64,000 nt of DNA, from NCBI GenBank assembly GCA_019321725.1, contig JAGSPU010000052.1:2728001-2792000 (forward strand), in the 5' to 3' direction. Positions 1 to 12,200 of this stretch are shown here, piece by piece (the stretch's first letter is position 1; every line of letters starts with the position of its first letter). Below the pieces are notes generated by a model. The model made no database searches. It was not told the origin of the DNA and was given only the letters and a program-made list of their open reading frames with translations. Origin of the DNA: Paulownia fortunei (taxonomy: Eukaryota; Streptophyta; Magnoliopsida; Lamiales; Paulowniaceae). The translations under genes were made by a program, and so were the position numbers.

Positions 1-760
1 GATTACCTTGGATGCGTCTATACATATACTCAAGGAAATTTGTTAAAGTTCTTGTTCCCGGCCCGTAAAGGAAGATGGTGGGTTCTCTATTGCTAAGATA
101 ATCTTGGAATTCATGGGAATGAAAGATAAGGTCATGGCAAAGCTATATTCTATCGAAGTCTTTATCTTTGCAGAAAACTTGAGTTATAATCATATGAGAA
201 TCAGTCCACCCCCATCCCGAAAAATAGGAAATAAAACAAAGAAGATTAAAGTAAGAGCACGACGAAATAATAATATCCATGTAAATCTTTAGCAAACGAG
301 ATCTAAGTAGAATATATTACACATATATTTGTGTAAGGGGAAAGGTTGCATGGCCTTCGTTACTCTTCTCATTCATGTTATGTGTGTATATTCCACATAT
401 CTATGTCAGAGAGACATAGACATAAGATGCATATCAAATTGTTCATCAAGGTGAGCATCATCCCTAACAGGGAGTGATTGTGGTGGAATAGCAGGATGAT
501 TAATTCTTGATTCTGAAACTCTCTTTGTTGAGTATATCAACAATCCCGGAAGATATTAGGAACTTGTCGCTCAAAGATTTTTGTGCTGATGCAATGGCAG
601 AGCTGAAAATTCCTGATTCCCTCAAGCTTTGGATAATGATCTATAAGCAAATTGAGAATTTAAGGTTGTTGAAACGAATGTAAAATCACAAGCAAGCACA
701 GCCAGATTCATCATCCTCAATATCTAGGAAATTCTTACTATGTCAATCAGATGAACGTAC
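1..760. repeat. Left copy of a duplicated KOBITO1 3'-end segment
   Basis: The first 760 bases (last exon, last intron and 3' flank of the KOBITO1-like gene) align with about 5850-6672. Shared landmarks include the tract 'caagttcttgttcccg' type sequence near 50 and 5885, 'aataatcttggaa' type sequence near 100 and 5935, and the last-exon start at 640 and about 6540. Copies differ by many substitutions and indels, so the duplication is not recent. The left boundary may lie outside the window. Confidence 0.75.
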
Positions 761-3700
761 CATTGGAGTATGAATTCGCGTCAAGACTCCTTCCTTTAAG
801 AGTTTCAAGTTCACTTCCCTGTCGGTCCAGACAACATGCTCACGATACCTGGGGAAAGAAGCAGAGAGTGTTAAAAACGTTATAAAATTCAAAACTGAGC
901 AAGGATAACAATTGGACACGTATAGTTTATCTTTGTAGACAATATAGAATATACAGAAAGAAATCCAAATAGTAGTAAGAACCAAAATTGCATAGCCTTT
1001 TCGTTAACTAGAACTATATACCAAAGAAGTGAAAATCAACATCCTTCAGGTATTATAGAAGTAAAGTTCAATGAAAAATAAAAATAAAAATCACACTTTC
1101 CAGAGTGAAATCCCTCGACAGACCTCTTACTAGCAACTATTTTACATATTTTTACCAAATACAGATATCTCCTCTAATATAAATAGATAGCTCTCTGACT
1201 GAAACACAAAAGAGGCTAGAATATAGAAAGAGTTCGTCCTTGTAATCGTTACCAATGAAGCATTTCTTCCTCCGTTCCCGTTGAAGCAATCAAAAAAGCC
1301 TGCAGTATCGAAACAGAATTACAAAGTGTGATGAAATTGTAAAATTCAGATTCTTTGATAAGTACATTTAAAATGGTGACTTAAGCTATACAGATTTTCT
1401 GAATTTGGTGAGCCTGAAAGATTACCCAACAAACAGAATTCAAGAAATGAATTTGATGGTGAGATGTGGAGATAAGTTTCTGATATCCACCAAGAAAAGA
1501 TGATGCAGAGATAGGAAACGGTGTGCTAAACTTTTTTTGCAGATACATATGAACCCAATATCTGACAATCAAATTCAAATCCATTTTCCAAAATACAGAA
1601 AGACGAAAGATGGGGAGCGACAGAAGGTGGACGGGGGGTGGAGGAGACGCAACATTGAGGCTATTCAAAATTTCTCCCCAAAAAAAAGAAAATAATCCAT
1701 GTTTATGGTTTCTTAAAACTCACATTTCTATCGAAGTCTAACATAAAGCATCTTTCAATGTCTTCTCTTGTCGGTTTACAGCCACATCGGTCGTCTTGAA
1801 GTCAGGTCTGAAAACTGTGAATACGCATAGTGCAAAACAGCAGCCTCTTCAGATTTGATCTCACTATGAAAGAAAGAAATGCATAAACTCATATGTGTAA
1901 CCATACTAGAATACATAAGGAAAATAAGGCAGATGGCAGAACATTTTGCATTTTTAAAATTATTCTAGAATCAGACACAAAGCCAATAATTAATCAATTG
2001 AAAGTTCTATAATAACACTATGATTGCCATTATTTGAAACAGGTACTATGTGCAAAAATCACCATACTTAGGATTCTTCATATAATTGTGCCATCTGTGT
2101 GCACCGTTGGGACGTAGATGATCATGAATACGAGCAGCTGATTTTCCATTCCCATAAGTTAGAAAATAGTTTGGATTACCATGAGAAGCTTCGTTGTAAT
2201 AGGCAAAATAAGTCTCTTTTGGAAGATGGTCAAAATTCTTCTTGAACATTGTGACCTGAAACAACATGGAAAGTTCAGGACTCGTGTATCATTGCACATT
2301 CACTTTTTTCAACCCCTGATGACAAGCAATTGATAAAAAAGGAAATCTATCTTGATCATTCAGACAACTCAGATTGCACCAAAAGAGTTTTAACTGCGAC
2401 AACAATTTATATATTTCACCTTAGCTATTACCAAAAACTAATTACCTCGCTGAATGGTTCTTTTATATCATCTCTCTCTACAGCACTCTCCTGAGAAAAG
2501 AGAGATTTCATCATCATTAAATACATATTCTTTAATCTTATGCAAATAAATGTGATCAGCATCATTCTGTTGACAGGCATACATGTGCATTAACTCACAT
2601 AATTTGGAAAGACCACCATGTCAACATCTTCAGGCACATCAGATAGAATTTTTCGGACAGAATACTCTTGAATCCCAGCCGGATACATCAGCTCATCAGT
2701 GTCCAGATGGATTATCCAATCCATGCCAGCTTCCTTTAAAATAAGATAAAGGACTATTCAAGTTATCATTGAAATATAACTTCAAATCATGACAAACACA
2801 TTTGAAAACATACCTTTGCCATGACAATTGCGCTTTCCATATTCAGGGTTTGCTTTACAAATAACTCATAGTTGCACGGTTTAAAGAAGAACGGTGCCAA
2901 CCAAGTTCGTTCCAGATCCGGCTAAAGATCAGAAAATGAATGTAGACAATATGATTGATGATATATGCAAATTGCTGTGACAAGATAAGCAAACAAAGAA
3001 CAGAAGTTCACAACTTCAGAAAAGCAGAGAGGTTAATAAAGTGCGCATTTTATATTAAACACCAAAATGGGGGTATTTCCAAATAGGAACACCCTGTTAT
3101 AACAGATTACACAGAGACACAGACACTCATAAAATGTTGTTCTAATAATGAATTATCAGACCTGTTAGCCTGTTGCCCTCTAAATCTTGCGTTCTGTTAA
3201 TAGGTTGTACTCCCTGCAAGAAATTGAAGCATTTACTAACAATTAAGTGCCCTCATCATGAAAATTTCAGATTAACATAAAGAAATTAAGGCATTCTCTA
3301 GCAGGAAGAAAAATATTGAACTACTTTCAAGAATTGAAAGTTGGAAAAAGAAAAAAAGAAGAAAGAGAAATGCAGCTACTAACCGGGATGGATTTTAGGA
3401 CTTTACAAGCTTCAAGTGATGCAGCTTTCCCTTCCACAAAGAGAAAAAAGTTCGTAATTCCAATAACCTTATGATAGAATATCCATGGTAGAATCTGCTC
3501 TAAGCCAGCAGAAGTAGTTGAAGTGATGCATATCTGACATTACATATTGCGAGTAGACAGGACATCAAATGTTTGTCATAAAAAAAGTCCAAAAGTTGAA
3601 TTCAGAAGGGAAATCAAAGGGAATTTTCATTTTCTGGTTCTCAACCCTCGCAAGGGGAAAAAAAGGAAAAAGAGAAAAAGAAAGCAGAGGATGCAGCATA

Positions 3701-4535
3701 TGATGGTAAGACTGAAGCAATTGTCTCCAGCAAAATGCCTTTCCAAAGTAAACTAAAGTCCATGCTTTTTGTCTGATCTCCAGCTTCTTAATTTGGAACT
3801 GGCATTCTGAGAATCCAGGCCATCAAGAAGTTCATGGATGTGAATGCTGCAGAAACTTCCGTGATACCTCTATTAACAGTCCCTCTTTTTAATTTTCTTG
3901 ACCACTACCTTGCAATTTATATTATATATTTTTTTAAATATACATTTTCTATGAATCATATATATTAATAGTGTGCATCAAACCCAACATGAGAAAATAC
4001 AAACCCGAATTACCGCTTCTATAACATGGCTCTATTCATTATCTATGCAAAAAAAACTTAAAAAGATGCATGTCTACATATGTGAACTAAAAGATATTCA
4101 GATATATAAATGCATGCATAGTAAAATATATCAGCAAGAATCACAAATATCAAAACCCATAAAATATCATACTCCAAAAAACTCTTAATAAAACATGCAT
4201 GTCCACCACACAATCAAAACTTGAAAAACGAACCTTGGGTTAAGATCCGACCCGAAGTCGAACTTCCAATCCCTATAGTAAGGAAACGACACCGTGGCAT
4301 GCTGGACAGGTATTCCCGCAACTATTAAGGATGAGGGAGAGGAGCGAAAGGGTCTGGGAAAGGTTATAACTGGCGAGTCTTGTTTGCTGTTTGAAATTCG
4401 GATTATAGGGTCGGGCAAATGGAGGAAAAAAGCGAGCAATGCGAGAGAAAGGAGGAGAATGAAAGTGCAGAATCCGATGAGGCGATAATTTAGGGAGGAG
4501 GTGGGTGGTCTGACAGCTTTGAACAGACCGGCCAT
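500..4535 (-). pseudogene. KOB1-like: KOBITO1-like glycosyltransferase gene (11 exons, frame-disrupted)
   Basis: Homologue of plant KOBITO1/ELD1/ABI8, a type II membrane protein with a glycosyltransferase-like domain, known for roles in cellulose deposition, cell elongation and plasmodesmata. Exons by splice sites and homology: 4230-4535, 3384-3533, 3162-3213, 2814-2921, 2599-2733, 2446-2490, 2063-2255, 1724-1863, 1253-1299, 761-848, 500-640. Exon 1 encodes a short N-terminus and one transmembrane segment (about residues 19-40). Exon 2 holds [13 protein letters not shown]; exon 5 holds the DxD-type HLDTDEL; exon 7 holds [14 protein letters not shown]; exon 10 holds YREHVVWTD. The frame is broken at about 3175 (one base missing), 2906 (AAA reduced to AA), the exon 7/8 junction, and about 1790 (two bases missing). 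The exon 1 donor is ambiguous (4230 keeps frame; 4234 matches the AG|GT consensus better). The identity is secure; whether it is a pseudogene or carries sequence errors is not. Confidence 0.8.
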
Positions 4536-5537
4536 TTCAGAGTAGGCTTCGAATGTGTATTCTGATATGTGTATATATATGGTATCTGTATGCGTATGTG
4601 TATGTCCTATATGTATATTTTACATGCAGAGATGGGGAAGGGGTTGAGGCATGAGTTTGGGAAAGACAAGGGAACTTAGTTAGAGCCGTTCTGTAGCTGG
4701 ACTTATGTTGTCACAGTTCCTTTGTTCTTTTAACTCCTCGTGTTTTTGTTCATTATTTGCTTCCAAAACAAAAGAAAAAAGGATGCTCCTTTTGATAAAA
4801 TACACAACTTAATATTTAATTTGGGATTAGCTTATTACATAAATTCATCAATATTTTTTCAAACGTGATACTTAAGATTTGTTTTTCAATAGCGGCATTA
4901 TTTCAAATACAATTATAAACTATTGCATTTTAAAATATAGTTAAGTTAATCGATAAACAGATTTCAGAAGCATTCAATTTAAGATGGAAAACATGATATT
5001 TTCTATATCTATATCTATCTATATCTATATTTATACTATATATATATTATTATTATTTATTTATTTATATTTATATTATATTATTATTTATTATTTATAT
5101 TATATATTTAAAAAGTATGAATTTTTTTTCACTTTTTGATTCAACTAAAATACCCTTTTAAAATTATTAATTTTAATGATAGTTATGTAATTTAATAATT
5201 ATAAAATTTTAGAATAAATAATTTATTTAATTAATTGGTTAATAAGATTATAGATTGTTACACCAAAGTTCAAAACAAACTCTGCTTTCAACTATTGATA
5301 TTTAAAATATACGTGAAAATTATATTTATAAGCAATACTTCACTGTTTTTATCTCTTTTGTTCATTTATGTATTCATATTTTGATTCAATTAATTTATTA
5401 AATAAATATTTTTAAAAAATAAAAATTAAATAGTTTAAATTTAAATAATAAAATCTAATTGTATTTTGAATTTATAATTTTTAGTTTGCTAAGGTAAAAT
5501 TAAAGAAAAAAGTATAAATTAATTAATAAATATAAAT
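4536..5537. other. AT-rich intergenic spacer with simple repeats
   Basis: This is the upstream region of the KOBITO1-like gene. From about 4800 it is extremely AT-rich. At 4999-5110 it holds degenerate TATCTA and TTATTA microsatellite tracts. On the minus strand, TATA-like tracts around 4570-4620 could serve the KOBITO1 promoter, but no box is convincing. I see no gene. Confidence 0.6.
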
Positions 5538-5543
5538 TTGATT

Positions 5544-5777
5544 CCAATAACCTGGCGGGGTTCCTGTAGCCAACTCGATTTTTCCCAGAACGTCTCCTAC
5601 GCGTTCAACATGTTCTTCCAATCAGAGTTTCAAAACGAGAAATGCGTGCAAATTCCAGGGGCCGGCAAGGTGGTCACTGAAAACCCATCTACAGGTAGTT
5701 GTGTATTCCCTGTGGAGTTCGTAAGAGGTCAGCAACTCGATTTTTTATGCAGTTGCAGATGGAAAAAGAATTCATGA
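5544..5777 (+). pseudogene. Orphan X8 (CBM43) domain fragment
   Basis: An open stretch encoding TWRGSCSQLDFSQNVSYAFN, then a cysteine-containing segment, then NPSTGSCVFPVEF. The order Cys, N-x-SYAFNxFFQ, Cys, GxGxVxxxNPSxGxCxFPV is the signature of the X8 domain found at the C-terminus of plant glucan endo-1,3-beta-glucosidases and GPI-anchored callose-binding proteins. The N-terminal part of the X8 domain, the glucanase body and a signal peptide are all missing, and there is no evident exon upstream in the AT-rich DNA. It ends with a TGA 25 codons after the FPV motif. It is read here as a displaced or decayed gene piece next to the duplicated KOBITO1 tail; a small expressed exon cannot be excluded. 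Confidence 0.55.
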
Positions 5778-5849
5778 GATGCCCAGATTTGCAGCAATCT
5801 TTGTATTTTTGCTTTCAATCTTCTGGGAATTGTTTTAGAATTAAATCAC

Positions 5850-6672
5850 TAGAAAGTTGCATGTGGATAGACAATCTTGTTCAAGTTCTTGTTCCCGATC
5901 CATAAAGGCAAACAATGTGTTCTCCGTGCTAGGATAATCTTGGAAGGCATGTGAATGGAAGATGAGCTCATGACAAAACTTGTACTATATTCCATCGATG
6001 TCTTTATCCTTAGCAGAAAACTTGAGTTATAATCATATGAGAATCACTCCACCCCCATCCCAAAAAAGAGAAGAAAATTCAAACAAGAAGTTTAAAGCAA
6101 GAGCACGATGAAATATTACCATCCATCCATGTAAATCTTTAGTAAACAAAATCTCAAGTTGAATATATTACATAAATATAAACTTGTGTAAGGAGAAAGT
6201 TTGCATGGCCTTCACGTATAGAAGTCTCATTCATATTATGTGTACGTTGTCCACACATTTATGTAAGAGATGAACACAATATGCACATCAAATATGTCTG
6301 TTTCACAAACAATGTCCTTTTGTTCATCAAGGTTAGCATCATATTGTGGTGGAATAGCACGATAATTAATTGTTAATTCTAAAACTTTCTTCGTTGAGTA
6401 TATCTTGTGTTCAACATCCCACGATGTGTTAATACTACGAGAAGATATTAGGAGCTTATTGTCTGAAATAGTTTCCTGTGATGATGCAACGGGCAGAGCT
6501 GAAAATTCCTGATTCCACCTCAAGCTTTGAATAATGATCTATAACCAAATGGAGAATTTAAGGATGTTGGAAATAATGCTATCATGTAACAGCACAAGCA
6601 AGCATAGCCAGATCCATTATTCTCCATATACAAGCAGACAATTACTACCATGTCAATTGGATTTCCATTACT
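5850..6672 (-). pseudogene. Relic second copy of the KOBITO1 last exon and 3' flank
   Basis: On the minus strand the segment from about 6540 encodes IIIQSLR-type sequence matching the last exon of the neighbouring KOBITO1-like gene (there IIIQSLRESGIFSS). A small insertion after SLR shifts the frame to give WNQEF instead of ESGIF, and another extra C follows soon after. No earlier KOBITO1 exons are found upstream at 6672-7100, so only the 3' end was duplicated. A 95-codon open frame (6236-6523) runs through it but is unlikely to be a functional protein. It preserves a longer version of the C-terminal tail than the copy at 500-640. Confidence 0.7.
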
Positions 6673-7121
6673 TATTTTAGGCCAAATCACTCTACTTTTC
6701 ATTTCATTTTCGTCCATCATCTCCAAAATGTCCCATTATAGTCCATCTCTATTGTTCGTTTCATTAACGTACATAACCGCATAATTCCGTTACTAATTGA
6801 TTAGAATCTATTAAAATTGGATGGAATATTTCATTACCAAGGATGTTTTATTTAAAAAATAAAATGTAAAAAAATTGTTTTTACGGTAGTCAACATATTG
6901 TTTCAATTCCACGTAAACTCAAAAAAATTATGATCCAAATAAATTAATTTAATAATTACTTATTAAATTCTGATTTTGATATCTGCATGTCAGATATTTC
7001 AGCCAAAAATATTTTGATTTGAATTGGGTATCAATTCATTCAGCCAAAAATCACTCTTGATTAGTCTCCAGAAAACTTCAGCAAATCCAGATTCAATTCA
7101 AATCATTGCTGAGAAAACAGG
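6673..7121. other. Spacer upstream of the CCCH gene
   Basis: Between the duplication edge and the CCCH start codon. The first part is plain AT-rich DNA; from about 6960 it may be promoter and 5'UTR of the CCCH gene. A short direct repeat built on 'cagccaaaaat' occurs near 7000 and 7040. I see no coding signal. Confidence 0.4.
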
Positions 7122-8644
7122 ATGAGTTTCCCTGATCCTCCACCTCCACCATCCATTTATGTCACTGCCTTTTGCTGGCAGTGATTCCGCCAGGTTTTGG
7201 CCTCCATACTTGCTGGAAAATGAACAGCCTGATATATTTTTACAGTTTGACCGTCTTCCTCCTTTCAAGAGACCAAGAAATTCTGAAAACCCACAAAAAA
7301 ATTTGCACCCTTTCCAGCAATGAATCCAAGAATGAACCCTGGAAGTAAGGGTACAAGCCATATATTTCACAAGACGCGAATCTGTGCCAATGGGGAGCAA
7401 TTGCACATTTGCTCATGGTGTTGAAGATTTACGGGAGCCCCCGTCCAACTGGCAAGAGCTTATTCGGGAAAAGGGTGATGATCAAAGAATGATTCATAGG
7501 ATGAAAACTTGCAAGAAATATTACAATGGAGAAGAGTGTACTTATGGGGAAAATTGCAACTTCCTTCACGATCTTCCTCATTATGCTCCTCCTACGAAAT
7601 TTAAGGTTGATGTGCCGAGGAAGAGGGAGAGTTCTGTTATAAGCATTGGAACCACAGGGGATGCTGCCGGCAGCAGCAGTGATTTTGATCAAATTGGCAA
7701 CTTGGATACTTGCCAATCCAAGACAGTTTTCTGGAAAACTAAGCTTTGCAGTAAATGGAGATGGGGCAGTGCCCTTTTGCTGAAAAATGCCATTTTGCTT
7801 ATGGCCAGTCGGGTATATATTTTGACATCACGACTTCAGTTAAAGAGAAATTCAAGTGTAAAATGGAAACGAGTATAGGAGTTTTTGAGGTGTGCTGATT
7901 GAACTATTTTTGGTCCTCTGACTTCGAAATTCACTTTTTTCTGAAGTTCAAAATGTCATTTTTGAGATGATATTCAGCTGATGGCATTATATACACCATT
8001 TTTTAAAGCTGATCAAACAATATAATGAAATAGCTTCTTGATGCGAGTTGGGATCAAAATGTCAATTCTTCTCGATAAATAGAGAGAGTCCAACTTGCAA
8101 TACTAACAAGTTGTTTCAACTTTTTGTCTTGAGGAATCGAAAAAATACAAGAACTAGAATTAACAACAGAGTAGTGAGTTCACAAAAAAAAAAAGAGAAT
8201 GGATAAAAATATTTATAGTTGAATCTTGAGAGTAGTGGATAACTCGTACTATCTTTCTAATGTGCGTGAGCAATTAGGACCAAGCTGGGGACTGAGATAA
8301 AATGCCTTAGTCTATCTTATTTATGCCTTTTGCAAAGTTAGCATACGGTACTTTAAACTATAGTGATATTTCTGTTTTTGACCGAGTTTGAAGTTTTCTG
8401 GTACCCTTGTTGCTGAGGTAGAACTGGGTACGAACTCAGGCTCCATTCCAAGAAAGCCACCCTCAGCTTCTGCTAATTTGATGATTGCTGCTCCTCTAAA
8501 TGAGGATGGAGAAGATAAGAGATGACATCAAAATGGAAACTAACCAACAAGATTAATCGAATTTATGCCGACTGGTTAGATGATCAAACCCCACCCTACT
8601 GCCCGCCAAGCAAAGGGGAGGTGCATAAGGCTTTGAAACTATGA
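7122..8644 (+). pseudogene. CCCH-type zinc-finger protein gene, broken (Arabidopsis C3H39-like)
   Basis: Matches the plant CCCH zinc-finger family with finger pairs, a class implicated in RNA binding. The start at 7122 reads MSFPDPPPPPS; a shifted frame continues with PPFKRPRNSENPQ; then KTRIC begins the first finger, which lacks about seven residues before NGSNCTFAHGVEDLREPP. The second finger (KTCKKYYNGEECTYGENCNF) is intact near 7507-7566. The third (WKTKLCSKW...CPFAEKCHFAYG) is frame-shifted at 7757, where GGG is reduced to GG. A donor lies at 7813. The final exon near 8420-8644 encodes KINRIYADWLDD, with another frame slip near 8525. At least four disruptions, one a deletion of a finger core, point to a pseudogene more than to read error. 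Confidence 0.75.
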
Positions 8645-9260
8645 TCCCACAATTACTAAATCTCCAACTGCTACAGGTCCTATATTTGGCTCATTCACCT
8701 TATTATTTTTTGTGGAATATTCAGGTTAAAATTTGGTTTTCATCGTCAAAGTTGAAAAATGTTTTATTTTCTTAATTCCTCTACTAATGTTCTGGTAATT
8801 CTCCCAAGTCCTAAACACACCCACCCAAACAAAATATTGAATAAGAGAATCCTTTATGAGTAATAAACACCAACGTTAAGCCTTTTGCTACACTTCTCTG
8901 TTTCTTCAGTTTCCAATTCTGTTCTTATGCTTGATCTAGGATACTGTCAAAGATTTTGGAGAAGATATATAAATGATGAAGTCCTCTGGTCGGCTAAACG
9001 AGTTTTTTCAAGTTGTATTTGGTGTTACAAGATAGCTTGGAAAGTGTTCAAGCTTACCATAAAACTTTGATGAACTTATTACAGATCTGAGGGATGAAAA
9101 AATCTTGACATAAATGAAAAAATCATATAATCAAATCCCACAGTAGTAGGGTCTAACCGTCTACAGATGCCACTTGACTGCTTTAAAAATGGCATTGCAG
9201 TTGGAGTTGAGAGTGTATCAGGATCCTTTTTGCCTGAGAGAGCTCAAGATTTGTTTTGAA
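8645..9260. other. Convergent intergenic spacer
   Basis: This lies between the 3' ends of the plus-strand CCCH gene and the minus-strand FPGS gene, so it should hold both 3'UTRs and polyadenylation signals. An open frame of 61 codons (8885-9070) has no recognisable features. Nothing else is seen. Confidence 0.4.
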
Positions 9261-12200
9261 TCATCTCCGCAGTAGCTTTAATACATCTCCAACCAGATGC
9301 AATGACCCCGTGACAAGAACCTGTAATTCAGAATCAAGATATGTGCAGCAATCAGCAATTCCTAGTATTGGGTCTTTACTGTAAAAAACCACCTTAAAAA
9401 CAATGCAAATCATTTTTATCATGAATGATCAAAGATATATAGCATACCTTTTCAAAAATCAGTATCCAAGAAAGTGTATAAGAAGACATGCACTCCTCAT
9501 TAGAACTATATGCAGTCAATATGTGTAAAGCTAGTTTGGAAGTTTGAAGTTCAATTTTGAGCCCAATAAACTTAAAATGCTTCTTAGAGATGAAGGAATT
9601 CAAATGCAAGTAAAGAATTCAAGTATTGATGCAGGTAATAATATCTGGTAGCATTTGTAATCTTCAGACGCTAGAAATATGCTGTCATAAGTAGCCTAAG
9701 TAAAAGCATTCAGTATGTATATGGAAGTAAGTACGGTTAGAGCTGCGGACTTTGTTAAATTCCTTTTGGTTGGTTTACCTGAATTCTAAATGAAGGATTT
9801 TCTTTAGCATAATCCCTTAACCAATTGATAGTCATCGGCAGTGAAGAAACCACAGCACTGCAAGCAAAATGTCCATCGGCAGGACTGCAATTGGATACAT
9901 CCTCATGAATGAACCTGCATGGTGGAGTACTCGCTGGTATTTGCATCTCAAAACTCTTGCAAAGGGCATCTGCTTGGGCAAAGAAAGAAGATATCGGCAA
10001 GCCTAATCGTTGAGGTTCTAATAAACTCAAAATATAAATAGCTAGACCAAATGAACACTTCATATAACTAGCTGACTCTGGCTTTTGATCAATATGTATG
10101 GAACAACGTTCACACAGCAACCACAAATCAAGAAAGTGATATCTTAATTCATATTGATAGGTAACAAAAAGGGAAACTATTTTTGGACCCTCAAACTCTT
10201 GTCCTATTTTAATTCTTATAAGCTAAAGTGTATCGTTTTACTTCCAACTCTAAATTTGTATCGTTTGCACCTTTTGATTTGATTTCCACTCTTCCAACCA
10301 GATAAATAAAATTTCACTTCACACAACTTAAGTAGTAATACAGTGAAAACGTTAACCACAGATCTGTCCACAGATTGCTAGACCATCACCACCATCGGTC
10401 CCTTCGCCAGAATTTCTCTGGTGAACAGCCACATCACCTGATAGCACTATCACCTGAATCAACTGGAACCAATTTGTATGATGACAAAATTACCAAAATT
10501 GGACTCCCGTGTTTGTAGTCAACAACCCTACACGACTTGGCTAATTCCAGCCCCACCTAAGACAAGACATGATCACCCATGACCAATTACAGCTTGTTGC
10601 AGTTCATCCCATTTTATCTTCTCTGCCTTCAAAATCATGGCACACCCTTGTCATCATTACCCATGACCAATGCCTTCACCTTTGCTGTTTTCCCAGAAAA
10701 CCACACTCATAGCCCACAGTACTAAAGTTCCCAACTACAAATTAGAGTCTTCCCTTCATCAGCCAATAACAGAGTTCTCCACTGCCAATAGCCATCCACA
10801 AATCATTCCAACCAAAAGAACCAGAGTCTGTAAGAAATCCCATCTTCAAACCATTTCAAAGTTCCAAAAGCATGTCCATTTATTTATTAGGAGTAGGTGC
10901 GGCATGTGGGTGGCTTTAACTCTACACTTGGTGTCCTCCTCTAGAAGCTATTGAAGGCTTGAAACATATTTGATTTCTTGTAGTGATGCTACATTGGCGA
11001 TTATAAGTTTGTAACCAGTAGTCAATTCAGAGTTGCGAGAACATAAGAAGAAACCGGAAGACAGAGAGAAGGGACAGGGAAGGAGTAATCAGTTCATTGA
11101 GATACTATAAGCATTTCAAGGTTGTAAATAAGTCGCACTGATGTCAAAAAACAGCTAAGGAGGTCACCTTTTCCATGAATGATCTTCTCCCATACTCTCT
11201 GAAGGTTAAACTGCCACGTTAAATCCTTGGAAGGGATCTCTAAAGGGATGGCCGAGGAACCAGAAGTGACCTTGTTATAAGTCGAGATACTCGGAACGAA
11301 AATAGCTTTCGAAATAAGTACCTGAAACACAGGTCATGGTAAGTCTGATAATGACTAAACCCCACTACGAGAAACCGGAAAAGTAAATTGAGAAAAAACA
11401 CAAAAAAAAAAAATCGCCACAAAATTTTAGCTCCGATTATATTTTCTAAATACTTGATTTAATATATAGTACACTAGTGAAGAAAAATTACATTCTGAAC
11501 TTGACACTGTACAGGTAGCAATAAAATAGCATTTGACTTACAAGATGATTCTTAACATATAGTTACATGTGAATATTTATAAGCATAGACTTTATTTTAC
11601 TTTGAATGAAGGGTACCAAAATCCTCCATTTTGCCAATAAGCATTCAAAGAGGACACCAACTTGAAAGCATACAAATGACAGCTGATGATTTCACAAAGT
11701 GTGAACTGGTTAAATATGATCATATAAGGTAGTGGTGTTTCTGGAAAAAGTTCATACTTATATTAGCTATCATTAATTGGAAGATCAAATCACAATACGA
11801 CACAATGTGTGCCCAATACCTGATAAAGCGCATGTATCAACAAGTGTTGGAAGAAGAATTTGGGGATCTCTCACATCCATACAGTTGAATAAGAGAATCT
11901 GCAATATAAATACTGCATAAGAGAGTTGGTAAAGATAAAAGAGGAAGATCCAGTGTAATACGTTCTACTCAGTTGAACACCCTTAAAAAAGGAAAATGCA
12001 TAGCTTGATTAACCACTTCCTTACTATGTACAAGGATCATTAGGAAATCCTACCTTCTTGGAGATTTTGTCTGACTCATTCTTTCCCAATTGAGCATGAC
12101 CATTACTCCAAAGTTCTTCCATAGTTTGAGGCTTCGACGAGAGTGATGGAACTGATGATTGGTTCATTTCCTCTTCCACAGCGCTAGAAAACCACCTGGC

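Noticed and set aside
10670..10954. A 94-codon plus-strand frame in FPGS intron 14
   Set aside because: No recognisable domain, no partner signals, and it lies wholly in an intron of a well-supported gene.
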